Assembly: GCA_043775075.1 (NCBI GenBank)
Contig: JAYVSS010000071.1
Location: 1 to 8,208 of the forward strand
Reading direction: 5' to 3'
Source of the DNA: JANLQX01 sp043775075
Lineage (GTDB): Bacteria > Actinomycetota > Acidimicrobiia > Acidimicrobiales > JANYDT01
Length of the DNA stretch: 8,208 nt
Shown: positions 1-4,784 of the stretch, piece after piece
Position numbering within the stretch: the first letter of the stretch is position 1
How the letters are laid out: every line of letters begins with the position of its first letter
Position numbers and translations under genes: made by a program
Notes under the pieces: generated by a model
Told to the model about the DNA's origin: nothing
The model's database searches: none
What the model saw: only the letters and a program-made list of their open reading frames with translations

Positions 1-488
1 AGTTCGGAATCGTCGAGCGGCACGATAGCGACGCCCATCAGCCGATCGTCATTGGCGCAGAAGTCTTTCATGTGGCGGTTGTGGGCCCGAGTTGCTCCGT
101 AACGCAAGCGGGGGTCGGTCTTGCTGCTGGCATGAAACGGTAGGCCCACCGAGTGGGTGGCGAACACCAGTTGACGGGCGAATCCGAGTTGATCCATCGC
201 CTCGCTGCGGTCGTCTCGATCGAATGCGCCGAGGGCCTGGATCTCCTTGACCTCACGAATCAGCGAACCGCCCATCGCCCGCATTCGATCCTTGTGGGCG
301 TCGCTATGGCGATTCCCCTGGGCCACGATCTCCGCCACTTCCTCGTCCGTCACGAGTGACGCGGAGTAGCCAATGAGCGGGACTTCTTCACGAATATCTG
401 GATCGGCGTAGGCCCGCAGAAAGTCTGGGAGTTCCATGATGTGGCTGTCCGCGTCATAGAAAAGCCGATCGTTTGGCGCATAGGTCAT
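1..488 (-). CDS. Amidohydrolase family 2 (metal-dependent hydrolase), N-terminal part, cut by the window edge
   Basis: The frame is open from an ATG at 488 to the left edge, giving 162 visible residues with no stop. The N-terminus carries YDADSHIMEL (residues 11-20); D12-x-D14-x-H16 is the hallmark first metal-ligand strand of amidohydrolase-2 proteins, which are TIM-barrel hydrolases or decarboxylases acting on small carboxylic or aromatic compounds. A later stretch, HNRHMKDFC (136-144), resembles the 'N-x-W/H' helix common in this family. Nothing after residue 162 is visible, so the remaining metal ligands cannot be checked. A second in-frame ATG at 497 would add three residues. I prefer 488 because GGGG sits about nine bases upstream. 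The P450 gene ends 138 bp upstream on the same strand, and this pairing fits a catabolic cluster. The substrate cannot be inferred. Confidence 0.85.
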   Translation of the reverse strand, partial: MTYAPNDRLFYDADSHIMELPDFLRAYADPDIREEVPLIGYSASLVTDEEVAEIVAQGNRHSDAHKDRMRAMGGSLIREVKEIQALGAFDRDDRSEAMDQLGFARQLVFATHSVGLPFHASSKTDPRLRYGATRAHNRHMKDFCANDDRLMGVAIVPLDDSE

Positions 489-523
489 CGTGAACATCCC
501 CGTTCGTCGGTGTGATCCCTCGG

Positions 524-552
524 ACAGTACCCGCGCCACTCCACTCGGTCCC
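524..552 (-). promoter_or_regulatory. Candidate promoter for the amidohydrolase
   Basis: On the minus strand, a -10-like TACTGT (529-524) lies 17 bp downstream of GGGACC (552-547), which matches the GAC core of a -35 box. A start near 517 would give a leader of about 30 nt before the ATG at 488. The -10 has the key A and final T, but the -35 is poor, so this is tentative. Confidence 0.3.
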
Positions 553-598
553 AGTCCCACCGGAGTCCTACCGGCCAAGGCGCAGGACGGCGGGTACT
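526..598. repeat. 9-bp inverted repeat between P450 and amidohydrolase genes
   Basis: AGTACCCGC at 526-534 is the exact reverse complement of GCGGGTACT at 590-598. A second short inverted pair is nested inside (GTCCT 565-569, AGGAC 584-588). The left arm overlaps the candidate -10 of the amidohydrolase gene. In RNA from the minus strand this could fold into a long branched hairpin after the P450 stop. There is no U-tract, so it does not look like an intrinsic terminator. Confidence 0.4.
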
Positions 599-626
599 CA
601 GCCGATTCGGAAACGTGAACCCTTGA

Positions 627-1751
627 TCAGACGGTCCATACAACCGGGACGGCGGAGGCCTTTCGAAACACCACGCCGTCAACGGACGGCCTGCGGCTAT
701 CTGGATCGAGCCGTACCTTAACCAACGTCTCCAACACGACCCTGATCGCCGCTTCAGTTTCAGCCTTGGCCACGTGCGTGGCGAGGCAGGCATGGGGACC
801 CCGGGCAAACGAAATATTCGCCTTCACGTTGGCCCGGCCCAGCACGAAACGATCGGGGTCATCGAATACGGCGGGATCGCGATTGGCGCCGGCGACCGAA
901 CAAATGACGAAGTCACCGGCGTGGATGGAGGCCGCACCGAGGACGACATCGACCGTGGCATACCGGTCCAACTGGGCTGCGGCTGGCTCGATTCTGACTG
1001 ACTCCTCGACGAAGGACGAGGCAAGGGAGGGGTCGTCCCGCATGGCGTGCGCCATCTCGGGACGATCGAGCAGGTGTACGAGCGCGTTTGCCGTCATCGC
1101 TTCGCTCGTCTCCACGCCACCGAACAACAGCACGGCCACGTTCGACACGATTTCGTCGAGCGTGAGAGTGGCGGCGGCTTCGATGAGCAACGGTGATTCG
1201 TTCAATGAACGCTCAACCGCGGTACGCAACAGCCTCATCGCCCGGAACCCGTCTTCGCTCGGTTCATGGCCCAGGGAGGTGTGCGAGACCACATGCACGA
1301 TAGTGGAGTACCACGAGAGCAATTCATCAGTATGCACATCAACAAGGCCGAGCGCGTCGACCATCACTTCAACGGCCAGCGGCGCCGCTAGTTGTGTGCG
1401 AAGTTCCGCGCGCTTACTTTGAAAAAAACCGGCGAGCAACGACGCTGCGCTGTTCGTCATCCGCTCGCGCAAGACGCCAGGATCGCCGCGACGAAAGGCG
1501 TGTTCGAACGGATCTCGATGGCGCAAATGCTCGCCACCATCGAGGGAGAGCATGCTCGGGCCGAGAAGCCGTTGGGTAGAGAACCGCGGATCGTCCACGG
1601 TGAATCGCGCCGGATCGCGGAGGACCGACACCACCAAGTCCCTCCCCGTGATCAACCACCCACCGAGCGCCGGAACCCAGGACACCGGTTCGGTGGAGCG
1701 AATTGCGGCCAAGGATCCGTGGAAGTCCCGTTCGAGATCGTCCATCGTCAA
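627..1751 (-). CDS. Cytochrome P450 (bacterial class I type, CYP superfamily)
   Basis: The 374-aa product has the P450 landmarks in order: C-helix H75-L-R-H-R79; I-helix oxygen-binding motif G211-G-V-E214-T-S216; K-helix E250-S-V-R253; a PERF-like region around D297-DPDRF-F302; and the heme loop F315-A-R-G-P-H-A-C322, where C322 is the predicted heme thiolate ligand. The family inserts oxygen into organic substrates, fed by a ferredoxin and reductase; neither is encoded here. The heme loop is slightly divergent: Ala replaces the usual second Gly and also the Gly two residues after the Cys. At 374 aa it is somewhat shorter than typical bacterial P450s (around 400 aa). The listed start is TTG at 1751, with an ATG at 1745 two codons in that may be the true start. 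Neither has a clear Shine-Dalgarno. The frame stays open upstream to 1971 but has no ATG, GTG or TTG there. The substrate is unknown. Confidence 0.93.
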   Translation of the reverse strand: MTMDDLERDFHGSLAAIRSTEPVSWVPALGGWLITGRDLVVSVLRDPARFTVDDPRFSTQRLLGPSMLSLDGGEHLRHRDPFEHAFRRGDPGVLRERMTNSAASLLAGFFQSKRAELRTQLAAPLAVEVMVDALGLVDVHTDELLSWYSTIVHVVSHTSLGHEPSEDGFRAMRLLRTAVERSLNESPLLIEAAATLTLDEIVSNVAVLLFGGVETSEAMTANALVHLLDRPEMAHAMRDDPSLASSFVEESVRIEPAAAQLDRYATVDVVLGAASIHAGDFVICSVAGANRDPAVFDDPDRFVLGRANVKANISFARGPHACLATHVAKAETEAAIRVVLETLVKVRLDPDSRRPSVDGVVFRKASAVPVVWTV

Positions 1752-1795
1752 CGCGTTGCCGCCGGGAAATGCTCGACCAACGGCGCCACCCGCCC

Positions 1796-1801
1796 ATTGT
1801 A
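1796..1801 (-). promoter_or_regulatory. Candidate -10 element for the P450 gene
   Basis: On the minus strand TACAAT (1801-1796) differs from TATAAT by one base and sits about 50 bp before the ATG at 1745. No convincing -35 is visible 16-18 bp upstream, so the promoter may depend on an activator or another sigma factor. Confidence 0.4.
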
Positions 1802-1840
1802 TGCGCGCCGAGCATTGCTCAGAGCGTGTGTGGAAGTCCT

Positions 1841-1867
1841 GGTCGTGGCTGAGCCGCGACCACGACC
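1841..1867. repeat. 8-bp inverted repeat upstream of the P450 promoter
   Basis: GGTCGTGG (1841-1848) is exactly complementary to CCACGACC (1860-1867) across an 11-nt spacer. It lies about 40 bp upstream of the candidate P450 -10 element. It could be an operator for a dimeric regulator or a further hairpin in the whiB 3' region. No regulator gene sits next to it to choose between these. Confidence 0.4.
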
Positions 1868-1880
1868 CCCAAACGGCAAA

Positions 1881-1924
1881 GGAAGAAATAGCTCCGCCCG
1901 CCGAACGAGATCGTTCGGCGGGCG
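1881..1924 (-). terminator. Likely transcription terminator downstream of whiB
   Basis: A perfect 14-bp inverted repeat (1895-1908 and 1911-1924) forms a very stable G/C-rich hairpin. On the minus strand it is followed by GGAGC and then TATTTCTTCC, an imperfect U-rich tail. It lies about 90 nt after the whiB stop and before the P450 promoter, where a terminator separating the two units would be expected. The offset, broken U-tract lowers confidence in intrinsic function. Confidence 0.55.
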
Positions 1925-1943
1925 AGGCACAGACAGCTGACAG

Positions 1944-2003
1944 CCACGATGGGTCACTCGGTTCCCGCGGTCAGCAAGCGCTGGGTAACCACCCCCATCG
2001 TGG
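1944..2003 (-). repeat. 10-bp inverted repeat in the whiB 3' region (structured RNA candidate)
   Basis: CCACGATGGG (1944-1953) is exactly complementary to CCCATCGTGG (1994-2003). Between them a second, bulged pairing is possible: GGTTCCC near 1960-1966 with GGGTAACC near 1983-1990. The element starts 13 nt after the whiB stop codon on the minus strand. It has no U-tract, so it looks like a structured 3' UTR rather than a terminator. I do not recognise it as a known RNA family. Confidence 0.4.
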
Positions 2004-2016
2004 TGAAACGACGGGG

Positions 2017-2352
2017 TCAAGCGCTGATGACCTCACGGATGTGACCGAGTTCATCGATGATGACCTCCGGACGAGCGATCTTGGGCGGACGTCCCCGACG
2101 CTTTCGCGCCGCCAGGACCCGTCCGTTCATGAGGAGTTCCCCACCCCAGACGCCCCACGGCTCGCGCCGACCGACGGCGGCGTTCAGGCACTCGTCGGCC
2201 GACGGGCACAGGCCGCAGATGGCCTTGGCTCGAGCGATCTCGCTGAGGTCCTCGGAAAAGAACAGCGACGCGAGCGTGCCGGCACCGTCGTTGCAACGGG
2301 CTGAGGCGAACCACTCGGGCTGACGATGATCGAGGAAGGGGGTGGGGGTCAT
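2017..2352 (-). CDS. whiB7: WhiB-family [4Fe-4S] transcription regulator, WhiB7-like
   Basis: The 111-aa product has the four iron-sulfur cysteines C20, C46, C49 and C55 (C-x25-C-x2-C-x5-C), then EPWGVWGGE (64-72), the beta-turn motif by which WhiB proteins contact the housekeeping sigma factor. A basic tail holds RGRPP (87-91), an AT-hook core that reads AT-rich minor groove. The EPW-GVWGGE block followed within about 20 residues by an RGRP AT-hook is the pattern of mycobacterial WhiB7, which activates intrinsic antibiotic-resistance genes and its own promoter. Assignment to that subgroup is by motif, not alignment. The ATG at 2352 is chosen because the cysteine domain begins just after it and AAAGG lies 10 nt upstream. 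The frame is open to 2730, but that part crosses the terminator and reads as non-coding. No good promoter is visible between the terminator and the ATG, so expression probably depends on readthrough from the long leader. Confidence 0.88.
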   Translation of the reverse strand: MTPTPFLDHRQPEWFASARCNDGAGTLASLFFSEDLSEIARAKAICGLCPSADECLNAAVGRREPWGVWGGELLMNGRVLAARKRRGRPPKIARPEVIIDELGHIREVISA

Positions 2353-2473
2353 GGGAATCGTGCCTTTCGTGACGGATCCTGAACATGGAACTGGCCGTGT
2401 GTGTCGGGGCTCGGGACCGGTGCGGCGGGTGCCGGTTCGGTCAGATGAATAAGTGGAGTGGAGGAACGGAGGG

Positions 2474-2513
2474 AAAAGAAAAAGGCCGCCGGATCTTTCG
2501 ATCCAGCGGCCTT
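2474..2513 (-). terminator. Intrinsic terminator (possible attenuator) in the whiB7 leader
   Basis: On the minus strand, arms 2513-2500 and 2495-2482 pair at 13 of 14 positions (one mismatch) around a GAAA tetraloop, followed directly by TTTTTCTTTT. This is a textbook rho-independent terminator. It starts 29 nt after the small-ORF stop and ends about 120 nt before the whiB start, on the same strand as both. It could simply end the small-ORF transcript. The absence of a visible promoter between it and whiB suggests instead that it gates whiB transcription. Confidence 0.9.
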
Positions 2514-2557
2514 CAGGGTTCATGTTCTCGGATGGTCCCGGCTTACACCGGTGGATC
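2500..2557 (-). promoter_or_regulatory. Possible antiterminator pairing
   Basis: On the minus strand GATCCACCGG (2557-2548), spanning the last codons of the small ORF, can pair with CCGCTGGATC (2509-2500), the ascending arm of the terminator. Nine of ten positions pair; the one mismatch is C-C. A ribosome reaching the stop codon at 2543 would cover the first segment and leave the terminator free to form. A ribosome held earlier would leave it exposed. The complementarity is seen directly; the switching is inferred. Confidence 0.4.
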
Positions 2558-2863
2558 TCCTTGAACACCCGAAGGCCGCAACAGCCACGACAGCAACGTG
2601 GTGGCCGGCTTGTTGGTGTTGTGTCGCTTCGTGGTTTCCGTACATTTGCTGCTGACGAGAGAGGTGCACGGAAGGCCCCAAACGTCTGACGGGCGTGCTG
2701 CGGCATCAGCTCCAATCGATGCCATACCAAAGGCCACGAAACCGGACTGCGCGCTCGCCTGCGGATACACCGCTACCGAAACTGCAACCGCCGCGAGGGA
2801 AACCGGTACCGAACCTTGGATAGCGACGGGCATCAGGTTCTTCGTCATCGTGAGTGTGTTCAT
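2543..2863 (-). CDS. Small leader ORF upstream of whiB7, 106 aa, hypothetical, possible signal peptide
   Basis: The ATG at 2863 has an excellent ribosome binding site, AAGGAGGTG, six bases upstream, the best in the window. The product has one Lys (K8), then a hydrophobic run from about residue 11 to 33, then ASA (36-38) before Q39, which resembles a signal peptide with a signal-peptidase I site. The remainder is Ser/Thr-rich with two Cys (C66, C74) and ends in GDPPV. I recognise no family. It could be a real secreted small protein, or a translated leader whose job is to sense ribosome function for the downstream whiB gene. The open frame extends 22 codons further upstream, but those starts lack a good ribosome binding site. 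Together with 2864-3003 and 2353-2542, this accounts for the long stretch between whiB and the phosphatase gene. Confidence 0.55.
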   Translation of the reverse strand: MNTLTMTKNLMPVAIQGSVPVSLAAVAVSVAVYPQASAQSGFVAFGMASIGADAAARPSDVWGLPCTSLVSSKCTETTKRHNTNKPATTLLSWLLRPSGVQGDPPV

Positions 2864-2943
2864 TTCGGCACCTCCTTCAGGGGGCGGTTCAGGGTGTTGG
2901 TGGTTACGAGCGTTCATCGTCTTTTCGACCAAGAACGCTTGAG

Positions 2944-2987
2944 AGTTTCACCGGAGAAATTCCCCGGGTCAAGCGAATTAAATATTT
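2944..2987 (-). promoter_or_regulatory. Candidate promoter with AT-only upstream tract (WhiB7-type) for the leader/whiB unit
   Basis: On the minus strand: a 12-bp A/T-only tract (2987-2976), three bases, -35 TTGACC (2972-2967), a 17-bp spacer, and -10 GAAACT (2949-2944) keeping the essential A and final T. Transcription would begin near 2937, about 75 nt before the small-ORF start. In mycobacteria, WhiB7-dependent promoters carry an AT-rich element just upstream of the -35, bound by the AT-hook, so the layout suggests autoregulation. The -10 is weak, which suits an activated promoter. Confidence 0.5.
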
Positions 2988-3003
2988 GGCACGAAACAAA
3001 CCG

Positions 3004-3759
3004 TCAGAATGTCTGACGCTCGGACACAATACGGGCGAGGAGCTCCGGAGTGGCGGCGGCGAGCGGCGTTCGTCGGGCGGTGTGTTCCAACGTGACCAAG
3101 TCCCGGCTTTGGGCGTCCACCACCACCGCCCCGGCTTCTTGGCACACCAGCATCCCCCCGAGGTAGTCCCACGACCCGTGGGCCGAGGGCGAGGCGTCGA
3201 TGTATGCGTCCAGAGTTCCGTCGGCCACCGCACACATATCGAGGGCGGCGGCGCCCAGGGCCCGGAATTGCTTCCATCCCAGCCATCGCGGCGGTAGGCC
3301 GGAGAGTCCGACCATGGACTTCGAAAGCTGCGTCGATCCGCTGGGCCGAATGGGCACTCCGTTGCGGAACGCTCCCCCGCCGCGTACCGCGGTGTACCGG
3401 GTGCCGTTGGCCTGGTTCTCCACGAGAGCCACGAACGGTCCGTCGGCATCAACGGCACACAGCGAGGTGGCGTACCACGGAATTCCTCGTGACGCATTCG
3501 TCGACCCATCCACGGGGTCAATCACCACCACCACCGCTGCGCCACCGCGCCGCAGGCCGCTCTCCTCGGACAGCACGCCAACGCCCGCGGCATCGAGCAG
3601 GTGCAGCGCGACCTCGTCGGCGGTCAGGTCCAAGCCGTATTGACCGGCTCGCTCACCCGGCTGGTGCCAATCCTCGATCCCATCAAGGGCCCGACGAACA
3701 CTTTCGGCAATCTTGACGAAGAGATCAAGCAGGTCGTCGGTGGAATGGGGGGAACTCAT
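3004..3759 (-). CDS. Inositol monophosphatase family protein
   Basis: The 251-aa product is a Mg-dependent phosphatase of the FIG/IMPase superfamily, which removes phosphate from inositol phosphates, histidinol phosphate, PAP or fructose bisphosphate depending on subfamily. Metal motifs are present in order: S64-E65-E66-S-G68; D81-P-V-D84-G-S-T87, the DPxDGT/S signature; and W197-D198-Y-L-G-G in the third. The exact substrate cannot be decided from motifs. Length is normal for the family (around 250-270 aa). The ATG at 3759 has no clear Shine-Dalgarno and lies only 23 bp from the start of the divergent acetyltransferase, so the mRNA may be leaderless or have a very short leader. The stop is followed by no obvious terminator hairpin before the small-ORF promoter. 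Nothing nearby ties it to a pathway. Confidence 0.92.
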   Translation of the reverse strand: MSSPHSTDDLLDLFVKIAESVRRALDGIEDWHQPGERAGQYGLDLTADEVALHLLDAAGVGVLSEESGLRRGGAAVVVVIDPVDGSTNASRGIPWYATSLCAVDADGPFVALVENQANGTRYTAVRGGGAFRNGVPIRPSGSTQLSKSMVGLSGLPPRWLGWKQFRALGAAALDMCAVADGTLDAYIDASPSAHGSWDYLGGMLVCQEAGAVVVDAQSRDLVTLEHTARRTPLAAATPELLARIVSERQTF

Positions 3760-3766
3760 TGCTCTG

Positions 3767-3772
3767 TAGTCT
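3767..3772 (+). promoter_or_regulatory. Candidate -10 for the acetyltransferase, consistent with a near-leaderless mRNA
   Basis: TAGTCT fits TANNNT and ends 10 bp before the ATG at 3783, which would put transcription start within a few bases of the start codon. No -35 match is visible at the expected distance. Leaderless mRNAs are common in actinobacteria, and neither divergent gene shows a Shine-Dalgarno. Confidence 0.3.
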
Positions 3773-3782
3773 CGCCGGTCTT

Positions 3783-4238
3783 ATGACGCTGCGCGAGGCC
3801 ACTACGGATGATGTCGAGATCATCGGCGCGCTTATCAAAGGGCTGGCGGAGTACGAGCGGCTCAGTCACGAAGTGCAGTGGACCATTGAGGAGTTGGGCG
3901 ATGCGCTCTTCGGATCAGGATCGACCACGAACGTCACGTTGGCCATGGACGACAACACCGGCGAGGTCGCTGGCTTCGCGCTCTGGTACCCGACATTTTC
4001 CACGTTTCGCGGCGACCGGGGCATCTGGCTCGAAGACCTCTTTGTGCTACCGAAGTTTCGCCGCGCGGGTCACGGCATGGCGCTGCTCCAGGAACTCCGC
4101 CAGCGCACACAGGGAAGGGTGGAGTGGGTGGTGCTGGATTGGAACGAGCCGTCGATCAAGCTCTACGAATCACTTGGCGCGAAACCGGTCGGCGGGTGGA
4201 CGCGGTTTCGTTGGCTTGACGACGATGGTGCTGCGTGA
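3783..4238 (+). CDS. GNAT family N-acetyltransferase, SAT (diamine acetyltransferase)-like
   Basis: The 151-aa product transfers an acetyl group from acetyl-CoA to an amine. The sequence follows the spermidine/spermine acetyltransferase-like subgroup closely: LAEYERL (21-27), WLEDLFVLP (82-90), the acetyl-CoA loop R93-R-A-G96-H-G98, and VLDWNEPSIKLYESLGA (117-133) with the conserved Tyr128 near the active site. Similar bacterial proteins act on varied small amines, so a polyamine substrate is only a suggestion. I start at the ATG at 3783 because the family N-terminus begins with a 'MTLREAT-DD' strand. An upstream in-frame TTG at 3759 would add eight residues that do not fit. It diverges from the phosphatase gene and converges on the Ddn-type gene 39 bp away. 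Confidence 0.9.
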   Translation: MTLREATTDDVEIIGALIKGLAEYERLSHEVQWTIEELGDALFGSGSTTNVTLAMDDNTGEVAGFALWYPTFSTFRGDRGIWLEDLFVLPKFRRAGHGMALLQELRQRTQGRVEWVVLDWNEPSIKLYESLGAKPVGGWTRFRWLDDDGAA

Positions 4239-4277
4239 TCTGACGGGGTTTCCCGAGACCAAATCGCGCAGGAGTGA

Positions 4278-4682
4278 CTACGCCCGGCTGATGGCGAAAG
4301 CGGGGATCACTCGAGGGGCGGCGGTGGTTACATATTCGCCGAACTGGGGCATCAGTTCGGCCTGGGCGGCGATCGTGCGCTGGGCCTCGTCGACCGGGAG
4401 CTGGGTCACGCGGGCGGCGTAGGTCTCGGTGCCGAATTCAACGTCGATCTCCGGTGTGGCCACGAGGTTATAGAACCAGTCGGGGTTGGTGGGGGCGCCG
4501 CCCTTGGAGGCGAAAACGACGAGCCGGTCGTCTTGCACGAGAGCGACGAGCGGAATCTCGCGAAGTTCTCGACTTTTGGCCCCGATCGTGTGGAGGATGA
4601 CGACGGGATTGTCGCCGAATTGGGCGACCTTCCCGGAGTTGGCCCGAAATTCCGCGATGACCTGTTTGTTCCAATCACTCAT
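4278..4682 (-). CDS. Ddn-type F420-dependent nitroreductase family protein (PF04075)
   Basis: The 134-aa product belongs to the split-barrel deazaflavin-dependent nitroreductase family, relatives of mycobacterial Ddn, which use reduced F420 to reduce quinones and other acceptors. Visible family blocks are NPVVILHTIGAKS (25-37), S59-K-G-G-A-P-T-N-P-D-W-F-Y-N-L (to 72), VEFGTETYAARV (81-92), and a C-terminal P112-Q-F-G-E-Y-x(6)-R-x-I-P. The last block is the usual closing motif. The ATG at 4682 has AAGG about seven bases upstream. It is compact, as usual for the family. The natural substrate is not known for most members. The LLM oxidoreductase at the right end is a second F420-type enzyme, so the host very likely makes F420. 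Confidence 0.9.
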   Translation of the reverse strand: MSDWNKQVIAEFRANSGKVAQFGDNPVVILHTIGAKSRELREIPLVALVQDDRLVVFASKGGAPTNPDWFYNLVATPEIDVEFGTETYAARVTQLPVDEAQRTIAAQAELMPQFGEYVTTAAPRVIPAFAISRA

Positions 4683-4747
4683 GTCCGTACCTTACGACAA
4701 GTAAGTGAGGCGGGGAACCGCGGACGCGCCGTAACGTGGGGCGTAGA

Positions 4748-4774
4748 GCGTCGACATGACGATCATGACGACGC
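4748..4774. repeat. 27-bp near-palindrome abutting the mannosyltransferase ribosome binding site
   Basis: GCGTCG-A-CATGA, loop CGA, TCATG-A-CGACGC: 11 of 12 positions pair, with a single A-A mismatch. It ends one base before the Shine-Dalgarno AAGG (4776-4779) of the gene starting at 4785. It could be an operator for a dimeric repressor or an RNA hairpin that affects translation. A -10-like TAACGT (4732-4737) upstream would place the whole hairpin within the 5' end of the transcript. Confidence 0.5.
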
Positions 4775-4784
4775 CAAGGTGACC

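Noticed and set aside
485..808. Minus-strand 107-codon frame between the P450 and amidohydrolase
   Set aside because: It overlaps the P450 coding sequence in another frame, is Arg/Trp-rich, and covers the inverted-repeat region. No ribosome binding site.
1748..2020. Minus-strand 90-codon frame between whiB and P450
   Set aside because: It spans three hairpins and a likely terminator, and its composition reads as non-coding.
2353..2730. N-terminal extension of the WhiB frame to 237 residues
   Set aside because: It crosses the intrinsic terminator and leader, has no family similarity, and the WhiB domain begins right after the ATG at 2352, which has its own Shine-Dalgarno.
2598..2942. Plus-strand 114-codon frame opposite the leader ORF, with hydrophobic segments
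   Set aside because: It is the mirror of the minus-strand small ORF's hydrophobic region and lacks a Shine-Dalgarno. The minus-strand frame has the far better start signal.
4533..4784. 84-residue N-terminal extension of the mannosyltransferase
   Set aside because: It lies antisense to the Ddn-type gene, is hydrophilic and of random character, and a well-placed Shine-Dalgarno supports the ATG at 4785.
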